Notes: a model not told the origin generated them from the sequence alone. A DNA stretch of 64,000 bases from Parvularculaceae bacterium (GCA_028280115.1 JANQMJ010000021.1:1-64000); one strand, 5' to 3'. Counted from the stretch's first letter, positions 16,604-25,373 are shown. A program made the numbers and translations.

Positions 16604-18828
16604 GCGCTAACGCGCCGGCCGCGCCAGTGCAGAGCGAACACCAGCATGGCGAGCGCGATCAGGATCAGCCCGCGCAGGAGTTGCATGTCGGCAAGGCTCG
16701 CGCCCTGGGGCAGCGCGAGGCCGGAACTGCCTTGCCCTGCCGGCGCGGGCGCGGCCTCCGCCGCTGCGACGCGCGTCTTCAACACGCCCGGCGCAAACGC
16801 CTCTCTTTGAAGCGGCGGCTTCGAAGAACCGAAGACTTTGTCGAAGTCCCAGCCCTCCGGCAGGTTGAGCGGAACATTGGCGCGCGCCAGCGTTTCGCCG
16901 TCGGGTCGCGACGGCGTTACGTCGACGGCGACAAGACTGGTCAGTCTACTGATAAGTTTGTGCGTTAACGCGGTTTTCAAAATTGCGCCGTCAAGCGCCT
17001 CGCCGTCCGCGCCCGGGCGCGCCCGGCCAAGTTCCAGTGAAGCGATTTTCTTGCGCGCCCATAGTTTTGAAATCCCCGGCCGTTCGGAAGCCTGAGCAAG
17101 CGGGATGTCGATTTTCCAGGCCGCGCCGGCTTCCTCGCCGGATATGGCGAGCGCGCCTTTTGCATCCGGCGCGCGGGCCGCAACGACAAGCACTTCGCCC
17201 TTGTAAAGATCGGGAATGGGCGACGGCCAGGCTTCGACTTTCACGTCTTTCGGCCAGCGCGCGCGGATATTGGTGACCGCGGGCGCTTCAAGCTTGGCGA
17301 ACAAGGCGCTCATGCGCTCGGAGACTTCCGACACGGCGCCGATATGGGTGAACGCGCCCTGGCCGATTTCCGCCGCGCGCGACATGAAGTACGAATTCGG
17401 CGCCGAGCCGATGCCGACGGTGAAAATGCGCGCATCGCCCCGGCGCTGGGCGATCGCTTCGAAGAGCTGGCGTTCGTTGCCGATGGCGCCGTCGGTCAGG
17501 AAAACAACCTGCCGCAGACGATCCCCCCCGGCGCCGCGGTCGGCAAGCGCCGCCTCCAAAGCGGGCAGCATCATGGTGCCGCCGCTCGCCCCCAGCCCGC
17601 TGACATAATTCAGCGCCGCGCCGATGGTTTCAGGATCGACCGGCCGGGCGCTTGGATAAAGCGTTTCATAACGGTCGTTGAACTTGATAATGTTAAAAGC
17701 GTCGCCCGGTTTCAAACGCTTTAGAGCGAGCAACAGGCTTTCGCGCGCCTGACGGATCGATTGCCCGCCCATGGAGCCGGAAACGTCGATGACGAAAATC
17801 GCCTCGCGCGGCGGCGGCGGCGCGGCCGCTTCGCCCGCAGGGGGCGTAATCATCAAGAGGTAATATGGCTCGCCGTCGACAACTTCCTTGAACAAAGCCG
17901 CGCTCGGCGCGAGGCCGGCCTTGGGCGACCAGATCAATTCGAAATCGCGGTTCGCCGGAACCGCTTCGTCCGCAAGCGTCAACCGCGCTTGCGCCGGCTC
18001 AGGGCGGTCGACGGCGATCTTATGATAGCTCGATTTGATTTCGCCGATGGGAAAACCCGCATCGATGTCCACGCTCAAGGCTGCCCGATTGACCGGACCC
18101 GCGTCCGGATGCAGCACCGGCGGTTCGATGCGGGCGCGATCGGGCACGGGATCGAATACGCCCCAGCCGCCGCCGCTAAAGCTGACATTGTGAACCAGCG
18201 GGGGCGGATTAAATCGCGGTCCGACGACCATGGGAAAGCGCAGCGAGAATTTTCCGTCCTCGAGTTTGACGCTCTCCTGATATTCGATCTGCACGACGAC
18301 GCTTTCACCAGGCCCGATATTGGCGACGGCATTGGTGAAGATGTTCGGACGTTCTTGTTCGAGCAGGCTCGCCTTCTTGCCCTCGCGCTTGGCCGCCTCG
18401 TAGATTGCCTTGGCTTTTTTTCTTTCCTTGACGACGCCTTCGATCAGGCGGTCGCCGATCTGCATTTTCAGCGTATCGACGGCGGATTCGTCAGGCAGCG
18501 GAAAGACGTAAACCGCCTCTATCCAGCCGTCGCTGGGGTTTTCGAAACGCTGGGTGACGCGGGTGCGCGCAATCGGGCCCGAGACGGCGATCTCCACATT
18601 GCTGGCGAGCAGCGGCGCCTCGACGTAAAAACCGGCTTCGCTCGCCGGCAGCAGCAGCGTTCCGCTGGTCGCCTCGCCCGGCTTGACGAGGCGCGGTTCT
18701 TGCGCCCGGGCCGGCGCAAAGGACAAAACGGCGATAAAAAGGGCGGCGATCAGGAAATGATCGACGCCCTTGATGATCATGGCGCGATTTGTCTTTCGTG
18801 AAACAAGGGGTGGGTGGATAATGGGCAT
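16600..18828 (-). CDS. Marine proteobacterial sortase target protein (VIT and vWA domains)
   Basis: 742 residues. Hydrophobic export signal near residues 23-43, then a VIT domain ('ARTRVTQRFENPSDGWIEAVYVFPLPDESAVDTLKMQIGDRLIEG', 'KKAKAIYEAAKREGKKASLLEQERPNIFTN'), and a vWA domain with an intact MIDAS 'FVIDVSGSMGGQS'. The C-terminus carries a sorting-type end: LPQGAS at about residue 706, a hydrophobic helix and a basic RGRR tail. The ATG at 18828 has GGGAGAG five nt upstream, which outweighs an internal ATG nearer the signal helix. The next gene is the sortase that presumably processes it. Surface or envelope attachment is inferred. Confidence 0.93.
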   Translation of the reverse strand: MPIIHPPLVSRKTNRAMIIKGVDHFLIAALFIAVLSFAPARAQEPRLVKPGEATSGTLLLPASEAGFYVEAPLLASNVEIAVSGPIARTRVTQRFENPSDGWIEAVYVFPLPDESAVDTLKMQIGDRLIEGVVKERKKAKAIYEAAKREGKKASLLEQERPNIFTNAVANIGPGESVVVQIEYQESVKLEDGKFSLRFPMVVGPRFNPPPLVHNVSFSGGGWGVFDPVPDRARIEPPVLHPDAGPVNRAALSVDIDAGFPIGEIKSSYHKIAVDRPEPAQARLTLADEAVPANRDFELIWSPKAGLAPSAALFKEVVDGEPYYLLMITPPAGEAAAPPPPREAIFVIDVSGSMGGQSIRQARESLLLALKRLKPGDAFNIIKFNDRYETLYPSARPVDPETIGAALNYVSGLGASGGTMMLPALEAALADRGAGGDRLRQVVFLTDGAIGNERQLFEAIAQRRGDARIFTVGIGSAPNSYFMSRAAEIGQGAFTHIGAVSEVSERMSALFAKLEAPAVTNIRARWPKDVKVEAWPSPIPDLYKGEVLVVAARAPDAKGALAISGEEAGAAWKIDIPLAQASERPGISKLWARKKIASLELGRARPGADGEALDGAILKTALTHKLISRLTSLVAVDVTPSRPDGETLARANVPLNLPEGWDFDKVFGSSKPPLQREAFAPGVLKTRVAAAEAAPAPAGQGSSGLALPQGASLADMQLLRGLILIALAMLVFALHWRGRRVSA

Positions 18829-19022
18829 GCAAACTCTCCCTCAACGCAGTTGACCGTCGCCCGCGCCGATATAGGCGGGCCAATGCGGCAAGATCGGTTC
18901 GGGGTTGCGGCGGGCGAAGGAAATCTTCGGGTCATTTTTGCGGCGTTAAGGCCGCAGGCGCGCCTTAATAACGCGCACGCAGCGGCTTTCCCGATCCATC
19001 AGATTGGGATAGGAACGTCTCG

Positions 19023-19925
19023 GTGCCGCCAAGAAAAAAGTCTGGAAAGCTCGACAAGATGGTCCAGTTCGTTCTGCCGAAAAACTCCAAGGTCAAAAAA
19101 AGCGGCAAGTCCTGGCCCGCCCCAGCCGGCGCGAGGAACACCCGCATGTTCCGGGTTTACCGCTACGATCCGGCGACCGGCGAAAATCCGCGTCTCGACA
19201 CCTATACTGTCGATGTGAACGGCGTTTCCATGGTGCTTGACGGTCTCATCCGGATCAAGAACGACATGGATGCGTCGCTGTCTTTCCGTCGCTCCTGCCG
19301 CGAGGGCGTTTGCGGCTCCTGCGCGTTCAACATCAACGGCGCCAATACGCTCGCCTGCACCAAGTCGCTGGACGAGCTTACCGGCGACATCGTGGTTTAC
19401 CCGTTGCCCAGCCGCCCGGTGCTCAAGGATCTCGTGGTCGATCTTTCGAATTTCTATAAGCAACACGCCTATGTGGAGCCGTTCCTCAAGGCGAAAGCAC
19501 AAGAGCCTGAGGACGAGTGGCGCCAGTCTCAGGCTGACCGCGCCAAGCTCGACGGGCTTTACGAATGTATTCTTTGCGCCTGCTGCTCCACGGCGTGTCC
19601 GTCTTACTGGTGGAACGGCGAAAAGGGCGGCGGCGAGGAGGAATATCTCGGCCCCGCCGCGCTGTTGCAGGCCTATCGCTGGCTCGCCGACAGCCGCGAT
19701 CAGTATGCGAATGAACGCCTGGACGCGCTAGAGGACGACTACAAGCTCTACCGCTGTCATACGATCTTCAACTGCACGCAGGTGTGTCCGAAGCACCTGA
19801 ACCCGGCCCTCGCCATCGCCGAAATCAAGAAGCTGATGATGAACCGGCCGCGCCGGGAAGGCCCGAGCGCGCCCAAGGGCGCCGCAGCCAAAAAAGCCGG
19901 CGCGCAGTCTGATCCGACGGCCTAG
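19023..19925 (+). CDS. sdhB: Succinate dehydrogenase iron-sulfur subunit
   Basis: 300 residues. Carries electrons from FAD to quinone through three clusters: [2Fe-2S] ligands in '[22 protein letters not shown]', then '[16 protein letters not shown]' and '[17 protein letters not shown]' for the [4Fe-4S] and [3Fe-4S] clusters. The GTG at 19023 has AGGAA upstream; an ATG 12 codons later ([11 protein letters not shown]) is the start used by most relatives and is equally likely. A 22-residue Ala/Lys-rich tail follows the conserved domain. It is separated from sdhCDA by six genes, three on the opposite strand, so it must have its own promoter. Confidence 0.97.
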   Translation: MPPRKKSGKLDKMVQFVLPKNSKVKKSGKSWPAPAGARNTRMFRVYRYDPATGENPRLDTYTVDVNGVSMVLDGLIRIKNDMDASLSFRRSCREGVCGSCAFNINGANTLACTKSLDELTGDIVVYPLPSRPVLKDLVVDLSNFYKQHAYVEPFLKAKAQEPEDEWRQSQADRAKLDGLYECILCACCSTACPSYWWNGEKGGGEEEYLGPAALLQAYRWLADSRDQYANERLDALEDDYKLYRCHTIFNCTQVCPKHLNPALAIAEIKKLMMNRPRREGPSAPKGAAAKKAGAQSDPTA

Positions 19926-20105
19926 AGGTTGAGCGCCGGTCTCGAGCGATCGGCTATGACCACGCCCATATCCCCGTTGAACGCCCGGTAAGCCAGTTCC
20001 TCCAGGTTTCGTTTCGAACCCGGACCGCCCACACCCGCCTGAGCCCGCCGCTCCTTTGAGACGGCCTCCAAAGCGACGCGATGCTGATTTTTTCAGCCAT
20101 ACTTC

Positions 20106-20149
20106 TTGACGATGCAATATTATTTCCATATTTCTCGAATTATGGAAAT
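20106..20149 (+). promoter_or_regulatory. Putative ars promoter with overlapping ArsR operator
   Basis: A perfect 9-bp inverted repeat, ATTTCCATA (20122-20130) and TATGGAAAT (20141-20149), surrounds the predicted arsR start codon (ATG 20142). A -35-like TTGACG (20106-20111) is followed at 17 bp by TATTTC (or CATATT at 15 bp). If used, transcription would start within a few bases of the ATG, giving a leaderless arsR mRNA, and the operator would cover promoter and start. Confidence 0.6.
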
Positions 20150-20471
20150 AAATGATGCCTGCACCGCTTTTAGCGCCCTCTCGCAAGAATCCCGTCTGGC
20201 GGTTCTAAAGCGCCTGATCGTCGCCGGGCCTGGCGGCGAAGCCGCCGGCGCCATCGCCGAGAGCCTTGATGCGCCCGCCTCGACCATGTCCTTCCACCTT
20301 AAGGAGCTTGAGCGCGCCGGGCTCATCCATTCCCGCAAGGAAGGCCGCAGCGTCATCTACGCCGCCGACTATGGCGGAGTGCGCGAACTCATCGATTTCC
20401 TGCTCGCCGACTGCTGCAGGGGCGACAAGCGCCTTTGCGGCCCTTACGTCATCAAGGAGAACGCCGCATGA
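20142..20471 (+). CDS. arsR: ArsR/SmtB family arsenic-responsive repressor
   Basis: 109 residues. Winged HTH: 'AFSALSQESRLAVLKRLIVAGPGG', recognition helix 'SLDAPASTMSFHLKELERAGLIHSRKEGRSVIYAADY'. A C-terminal cysteine cluster 'DCCRGDKRLCG' (Cys91, 92, 99) resembles the As(III) site of Acidithiobacillus-type ArsR rather than the CxC site in the DNA-binding helix. The start at 20142 gives the family-like MEINDACTAFSALSQ; no Shine-Dalgarno precedes it. Its TGA overlaps the next ATG (ATGA). First gene of a four-gene arsenic operon, probably self-repressed. Confidence 0.95.
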   Translation: MEINDACTAFSALSQESRLAVLKRLIVAGPGGEAAGAIAESLDAPASTMSFHLKELERAGLIHSRKEGRSVIYAADYGGVRELIDFLLADCCRGDKRLCGPYVIKENAA

Positions 20472-20920
20472 AACGCCTGCATATCCATTTAAAAACCCGC
20501 GATCTTGACCGCTCGATCGCGTTTTACAGCGCTCTCTTCGGCAAGGCCCCGGACCGGGCCGAACCCGATTACGCCAAATGGCTGATCGACGACCCAAGGG
20601 GCCATGTTTCGGTTTCGACCCATCATGACGGGCCCGAAGGCATCGATCACGCCGGGATTTCCATCGAAACCCGCGACGGGCTCGATGAAACCGCCGGCCG
20701 TCTGCGCGATCAGGGCTCCAGCCTTTTCGAGGAAACCGGGACCACCTGCTGCTACGCCCAGAGCAATAAATTCTGGGCCAAAAGCCCGGAAGGCGCGATC
20801 TGGGAGCTGTTCCAGACCTTCGGGGACAGCGCGGTCTACGGCGCAGAACCCGACCGGAACATGGCGCCGGCCGCAAAGGCCGCCGAGCCGCAATCCCCTG
20901 CGGCCTGTTGCGCCGAATAA
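20468..20920 (+). CDS. arsI: ArsI/CadI family vicinal-oxygen-chelate metalloenzyme (C-As lyase type)
   Basis: 150 residues, VOC fold. ArsI enzymes cleave the carbon-arsenic bond of trivalent organoarsenicals such as methylarsenite with Fe(II) and O2. Candidate iron ligands are His5 or His7 ('RLHIHLKTRDLDRSIAFYS'), His61 ('GIDHAGIS') and Glu113 ('GAIWELFQ'). The vicinal cysteine pair expected to bind the arsenical is Cys94-Cys95 ('TTCCYAQSNKFWAKSPEG'), and the tail ends with another pair (PAACCAE). Overlaps arsR by 4 nt and arsC by 1 nt (TAATG). CadI-like cadmium-induced proteins share this fold, so a broader metal role is possible. Confidence 0.93.
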   Translation: MKRLHIHLKTRDLDRSIAFYSALFGKAPDRAEPDYAKWLIDDPRGHVSVSTHHDGPEGIDHAGISIETRDGLDETAGRLRDQGSSLFEETGTTCCYAQSNKFWAKSPEGAIWELFQTFGDSAVYGAEPDRNMAPAAKAAEPQSPAACCAE

Positions 20921-21375
20921 TGCGCAACATCCTGTTTTTATGCACCGGCAATTCGGCCCGCTCGATCATGGCCGAGGCCTATATGAACCATGCCGGGGCC
21001 GGGCGCTGGCGCGCCTTTTCCGCGGGATCGAAACCCGCCCGCGCGCCCAATCCTTTCGCGCTCGAAACGCTGCGCGCCCATGCCGTTCCGGTTCCCGGCG
21101 ACAAGGCCGCCCCGCGCTCGAAAAGCTGGGACGAATTTGCCGGCCCCGACGCGCCGGTCATGGATGTGGTGGCGACGGTCTGCGACAACGCCGCTGCGGA
21201 AGTCTGCCCGGTATGGCCGGCGCAGGACGACAAGGCGCCGTCGACGCTGCATTGGAGCTTTCCCGATCCCGCCGCCGCAGAAGGCGACGACGCGGCAAGG
21301 CGCGCGGCGTTTGAAAGCGTATTCGCCGCCATTGCCGAACGGATCGACGCTTTCCTGAAGGAGAACGCGGCGTGA
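20920..21375 (+). CDS. arsC: Low-molecular-weight-phosphatase-type arsenate reductase
   Basis: 151 residues. Reduces As(V) to As(III) with electrons from thioredoxin. P-loop 'LCTGNSARSIMAEA' (Cys8, CX5R) and two further Cys, Cys88 and Cys95 in 'VVATVCDNAAAEVCPVWP', match the three-cysteine relay of thioredoxin-coupled ArsC; 'HWSFPDPA' carries the late conserved Asp. The start is inside the TAATG overlap with arsI; its TGA overlaps the GTG of the aquaporin gene. Confidence 0.95.
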   Translation: MRNILFLCTGNSARSIMAEAYMNHAGAGRWRAFSAGSKPARAPNPFALETLRAHAVPVPGDKAAPRSKSWDEFAGPDAPVMDVVATVCDNAAAEVCPVWPAQDDKAPSTLHWSFPDPAAAEGDDAARRAAFESVFAAIAERIDAFLKENAA

Positions 21376-22115
21376 CGTTTTCCGCGGCGCAAAAGCTCGC
21401 CGCCGAAGCGCTGGGAACAGCCCTATTGCTGGCGATCGTGGTCGGCTCGGGGATCATGGGCAATGCGCTTTCCGGCGGTAATGACGGCATCGCCCTCCTC
21501 GCCAACACTATCGCCACCGGTGCCGGGCTTTATGTGCTGATCACGATTTTCGGGCCGGTTTCCGGCGCCCATATCAACCCCGCCGTCACCCTTGCCTTTC
21601 TCCTGCGCCGCGATATCGCCGTCGCCATGGCGGGCGCCTATATGGCGGCGCAGATCGCCGGCGGCGTCCTTGGCGTGTGGCTCGCCCACGCCATGTTCAA
21701 TCTCGACATCGTGCAGTTTTCGGCAAATCCGCGCGACAGCGCCGGCGAGGCGCTGGGCGAAGCGGTCGCGACCTTCGGCCTGGTGCTGACGATTTTCGGC
21801 GCGCTTCGTTTTCGCCCCGAAAGCGTACCGGCCGCGGTTGGGCTTTTCATCACCGCCGGCTACTGGTTTACCTCCTCCACATCCTTCGCCAATCCGGCGG
21901 TGACGATTGCACGCACGCTGACCGACAGTTTCGCCGGAATCCGCGCGGCGGACGCGCCGGTTTTCCTTGTCGCCGAGTTTTCCGCCGCCGCGGCGGCGGC
22001 TTTGCTTGCCGCCTGGCTCTTCGCTCCGCTTGCGCGCGGAGAAGGCCCGCGTGACGAGAAAGCCGGCCCGCGCTATAGCCAATCCGATGAAGCGGGGGCC
22101 AAGACCGCGATATGA
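21372..22115 (+). CDS. aqpS: Aquaporin family channel of the arsenic operon (AqpS-like)
   Basis: 247 residues, six membrane helices, both NPA boxes present ('GAHINPAVTLAF' and 'SFANPAVTIARTLTD'). In Sinorhizobium meliloti an aquaglyceroporin in an ars operon lets As(III), made inside by ArsC, run out down its gradient; this operon likewise has no visible ArsB or Acr3 pump. GTG start at 21372 overlaps the arsC stop. The last 28 nt overlap the zapE start. Permeant species is inference from operon context. Confidence 0.92.
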   Translation: MTFSAAQKLAAEALGTALLLAIVVGSGIMGNALSGGNDGIALLANTIATGAGLYVLITIFGPVSGAHINPAVTLAFLLRRDIAVAMAGAYMAAQIAGGVLGVWLAHAMFNLDIVQFSANPRDSAGEALGEAVATFGLVLTIFGALRFRPESVPAAVGLFITAGYWFTSSTSFANPAVTIARTLTDSFAGIRAADAPVFLVAEFSAAAAAALLAAWLFAPLARGEGPRDEKAGPRYSQSDEAGAKTAI

Positions 22116-23223
22116 CGCGCTGATCGACGCCGATGCGCTCAAGCGCGACCCGGCGCAGGACGAAGCCGTCGATCGGCTTCAGTCGATCCATGACGCGTTC
22201 AAAAAGCACCGCAGCGGTTTGGGTCTGTTCGGCGCGCGCCGCGAGGCCCCGCGCGGGCTTTATCTTTGGGGCGACGTCGGCCGCGGCAAGACGCTGCTGA
22301 TGGACCTGTTCTTCAACAATACCGACATCGCCCCCAGGCGCCGCGTTCACTTTCACGAATTCATGGCCGAGGTTCACGAGCGCATCGCCGCCTGGCGCGC
22401 GGCGGACGACCGCACGAAGCGCCGTCACCGCGCGCGAAACCGCCAGGCGCCCGACGATCCCATCGCGCCGGTCGCCCATGACATCGCCCGCCAGGCGAGG
22501 CTTTTATGTTTCGACGAGTTCCAGGTGACCGATATCGCCGACGCGATGATTTTGGGCCGGCTGTTTACGGCGCTGCTTGCGGAAGGCGTCACGCCGGTCG
22601 CCACTTCCAACCGTCCGCCGGATCATCTTTATAAGGACGGCCTTAACCGGCCGCTTTTCCTGCCCTTTATCGATCTGTTGAAGGACCGGCTCGATATATT
22701 CGAACTCAAGGCGGCGACCGACTATCGCCTGGCCAAGCTCGAAGCCGCGCCGGTCTATTACCAGCCGCTGGGCCCCGAAGCGGATGCGGCCATGGACGCG
22801 GCGTGGCGGACCATGATCTGCGGCGCGCGCGAACATCGCGAGATGTTAACTGTCAAAGGCAGAACGCTGCACGCGCCGCGCGCCGGGCGGGACGCGGCCC
22901 GGTTCGACTTTGCCGACCTTTGCGAACAGCCCCTGGGCGCGAGCGACTATCTCGCCATCGCGCGCCATTACGGGACGCTTTATATCGACCATATCCCGGT
23001 CATGGGTCCGGACAGGCGAAACGAAGCCAAGCGTTTTGTCACGCTGATCGACGCCGTTTATGATACAAGAACCAAACTCGTTTGTTCCGCGGCCGCCGAG
23101 CCGCACGAACTCTATCCGGCCGGCGACGGCGCGTTCGAGTTTCAGCGCGCCGCCTCGCGGTTGATGGAAATGCGCTCGGAAGAGTACCTCGCCCAGGAAG
23201 GCCGCGTCGTCGAAGACGATTAG
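22087..23223 (+). CDS. zapE: ZapE/AFG1-like ATPase
   Basis: 378 residues, AAA+-like P-loop ATPase. In E. coli ZapE acts on the Z-ring late in division; the mitochondrial relatives (AFG1/LACE1) help quality control of respiratory proteins. Walker A 'LWGDVGRGKTLLMDLFF', 'HFHEFMAEVHERI', Walker B 'LLCFDEFQVTDIADAMIL', sensor 'VATSNRPPDHLYKDGLNRPLFLPFI' and 'YIDHIPVM' are all present. The ATG at 22087 gives the normal family start and overlaps the end of the aquaporin gene in another frame. Confidence 0.95.
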   Translation: MKRGPRPRYDALIDADALKRDPAQDEAVDRLQSIHDAFKKHRSGLGLFGARREAPRGLYLWGDVGRGKTLLMDLFFNNTDIAPRRRVHFHEFMAEVHERIAAWRAADDRTKRRHRARNRQAPDDPIAPVAHDIARQARLLCFDEFQVTDIADAMILGRLFTALLAEGVTPVATSNRPPDHLYKDGLNRPLFLPFIDLLKDRLDIFELKAATDYRLAKLEAAPVYYQPLGPEADAAMDAAWRTMICGAREHREMLTVKGRTLHAPRAGRDAARFDFADLCEQPLGASDYLAIARHYGTLYIDHIPVMGPDRRNEAKRFVTLIDAVYDTRTKLVCSAAAEPHELYPAGDGAFEFQRAASRLMEMRSEEYLAQEGRVVEDD

Positions 23224-23272
23224 GCGCGTTTCGTCTTTTGTTTTGAATGTTGCGCCAAGATAAGATTGCGCC

Positions 23273-23800
23273 ATGCCCCATCGTCTTTCCGCAATAAAAG
23301 CCGACATTACCACGCTTGACGTCGACGCTATCGTCAACGCCGCCAATGAAGCGCTGTCGGGCGGCGGCGGCGTCGACGGCGCGATCCATCGCGCGGCGGG
23401 CCCGGAACTGCTTGAGGAATGCAAAACCCTGGGCGGCTGCAAAACCGGCGCGGCGAAGATCACCAAGGGCTACAATCTGCCGGCGCGGTTTGTCATCCAC
23501 ACGGTCGGGCCGGTCTGGCGCGGCGGGACGCAAGGCGAAGACGACCTTCTTGCTTCGTGCTACCGCGCCAGCATGGCCCTCGCCGTCGAGCACGGGGCGC
23601 GGTCCATCGTTTTCCCGGCGATATCCACCGGGGTTTACGGCTTTCCCCAGGATCGGGCCGCAACCATTGCGGTCAGGACCGTCGCCGACGCGCTGACGGG
23701 GATTGCGGACATGGACCGCGTCATCTTTTGCTGCTTTGGCGCGCAAAGCCTTGAACTCCACCGTCGGGCCCTCGACATGACCCTGCAGGCCGGCCGATAA
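23273..23800 (+). CDS. Macrodomain O-acetyl-ADP-ribose deacetylase
   Basis: 175 residues, a single MacroD-type domain. Predicted to hydrolyse O-acetyl-ADP-ribose or remove mono-ADP-ribose from Asp/Glu. Seen: 'IKADITTLDVDAIVNAANEALSGGGGVDGAIHRAAG' (ligand-binding Asn and catalytic Asp), 'GYNLPARFVIHTVGP', and the phosphate loop 'FPAISTGVYGFPQ'. Complete and of standard length. 49 nt after zapE, possibly co-transcribed. Confidence 0.95.
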   Translation: MPHRLSAIKADITTLDVDAIVNAANEALSGGGGVDGAIHRAAGPELLEECKTLGGCKTGAAKITKGYNLPARFVIHTVGPVWRGGTQGEDDLLASCYRASMALAVEHGARSIVFPAISTGVYGFPQDRAATIAVRTVADALTGIADMDRVIFCCFGAQSLELHRRALDMTLQAGR

Positions 23801-23829
23801 TAGGGCGCACCGCCAAGGGAGAGCCGCAG

Positions 23830-25095
23830 ATGCAGAAAGTTCGAACGCTCGCCGCCCTGGTCATCGGGGTCGTGCTGGTCGCCGCCGTCTATTCCCTGGC
23901 TTCCACCGGCCGCCATGAAACAAGGCTGAGCTTCGACAGCGACGAAGGCCATATCGTGCGCCATACGATCAGCGGCGACCGCGGCGAATTCGTGCTGCGC
24001 GACGACGATCGCACGATCAAGGCTGAATGGCGCGGCGATTTCAACCTAAACGATCTTGGTACGGATATTTCATCGCTCGACGACCGGTTTGAAATCGAAT
24101 TCGAAGAAAATGGCGTTAAGGAGCGGGCGGAATTTCGCAGCGAGGACGACGGGGTTCGCCGCGTCTTTTTCATCGACGGCGCCGAACAGGAAGACGACGA
24201 GGAAACCAACAACGCCGTCGCCGATCTTTTGCTGCGATTTCTGCGCGCCAGCGGCATCAAGGCGGCCGAACGCATCGCCGCGCTGCTCGATCAGGGCGGG
24301 CCGGCCGCCGCGCTTGACGAAATCGATCTTCTTTCCGGCGATCACGCCAAAAGCGCTTACGCCGTTACGCTTTCTGAAAAGGCCGATCTCGCGCCGGCAG
24401 AACTCGAACGCCTGGCGGCGCGCCTTGAGACCGTCGAAAGCGATCACGACCTGGCGCGCGCCCTCATCGCGATTCTCGAACATGAAAACATCACCGCCGA
24501 AACCGCGCCGTCGCTGATCGAAGCGGCGAACACCATCGACAGCGATCACGATCTGCGCCGCCTGATCGAAGCGCTCGCCAAACAGCGGCTCGATGATGAA
24601 AGCCTCGATCTTGCGCTTGAACTTTTCGGAGAGCTTGACGGCAATTACGATATGCGGGTCGCCGCCGCCGCATTTCTTGAACGGGACGCGCTTAACCCAT
24701 CGCAGGCCGCGCGTCTTCTCGATGTGGCGGGGCGGCGATTGGATAGCGATCATGACCTGCGGCTTGTTCTGACCCAGGCGGCGCCGTTCTATGCGCGCGC
24801 CCCGGAAGCGGGCAAGGCCTGGCTTGAGGCATTCGAAGAATTAAGATCGAGCCACGACATGCGCCTGTCGCTGGAAGAAGCCGCGCAAAGCGGCGCGCTT
24901 GACGCCGCGCAATGGACCGCCCTGATCGAAGCGAGCGAAGAAATCGACTCAAGCCATGATCAGCGGCTCGCGCTTGAAGCCATCGCCGCGCAGATGGGCC
25001 GGGATCCGGACCTGGTCGCCGCCTTCCGCAAAGCGGCGGCGGAAATCGATTCCGATCACGACCGGGAGCGCGCCCTTGACGCTATTCAAGATTAG
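23830..25095 (+). CDS. Unknown membrane-anchored protein with eight tandem 'SDHD' helical repeats
   Basis: 421 residues. An N-terminal membrane helix (residues 6-24) is followed by a beta-rich stretch (30-118, 'HETRLSFDSDEGHIVRHTISGDRGEFVLR'). From about residue 170 the protein is built of 33-35-residue repeats, each starting with a DS(D/S)HD-type motif then a hydrophobic helix: positions near 170, 204, 238, 272, 307, 341, 374 and 408. Typical units begin 'DSDHDLRRLIEALAKQRL' and 'SSHDMRLSLEEAAQSGAL'. The pattern suggests an alpha-solenoid with a surface of repeated Asp/His that could bind metal. Such repeats also occur in some M56/anti-sigma-like proteins. Function unknown. Confidence 0.85.
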   Translation: MQKVRTLAALVIGVVLVAAVYSLASTGRHETRLSFDSDEGHIVRHTISGDRGEFVLRDDDRTIKAEWRGDFNLNDLGTDISSLDDRFEIEFEENGVKERAEFRSEDDGVRRVFFIDGAEQEDDEETNNAVADLLLRFLRASGIKAAERIAALLDQGGPAAALDEIDLLSGDHAKSAYAVTLSEKADLAPAELERLAARLETVESDHDLARALIAILEHENITAETAPSLIEAANTIDSDHDLRRLIEALAKQRLDDESLDLALELFGELDGNYDMRVAAAAFLERDALNPSQAARLLDVAGRRLDSDHDLRLVLTQAAPFYARAPEAGKAWLEAFEELRSSHDMRLSLEEAAQSGALDAAQWTALIEASEEIDSSHDQRLALEAIAAQMGRDPDLVAAFRKAAAEIDSDHDRERALDAIQD

Positions 25096-25153
25096 AGCGC
25101 CGGTCGATTAATCAGCAACGGAAAACCCCTCACAACCCGTTCTTATCCACTTG

Positions 25154-25333
25154 CTGGACCCCGACTTTCGTCGGGGAGATCGGGTTGAGGGTTCAGGAAT
25201 ACACTCTCACCCCGTTCTTTCCGGCGAAAGCCGGAACCCAGCGAACAAATAATAATGTCGGGCGAAGCCCGTCTTTTTATTTTTACTGGACCCCGTTGAC
25301 GGTCCCCTAACGTCAACTTCGTCGGGGAGAGCG
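25154..25333. repeat. Dispersed intergenic hairpin repeat, copy A (degenerate)
   Basis: Contains the hairpin CCGGCGAAAGCCGG, the spacer AACCCAGCGAACAAAT, the hairpin CGGGCGAAGCCCG, then ACTGGACCCCG...TCGGGGAGAGCG; a second ACCCCGACTTTCGTCGGGGA hairpin lies upstream. The same order of elements recurs at 31150-31296 and 45931-46038. It fills the gap between the SDHD-repeat gene and the symporter, which are convergent, so it may also terminate transcription. Confidence 0.65.
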
Positions 25334-25373
25334 AAAGAGATGGATGGGGATATGCAATATATTGCTCGAAGCT

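Noticed and set aside
19926..20100. Minus-strand open stretch with protein-like peptide (...GSKRNLEELAYRAFNGDMG...)
   Set aside because: About 55 codons without a start codon or Shine-Dalgarno, and a stop just upstream; could be a gene remnant, but evidence is too thin.
25096..25373. tRNA-like T-loop (GGGTTCAGGAATAC) in the intergenic repeat
   Set aside because: No acceptor, D or anticodon arms can be assembled around it.
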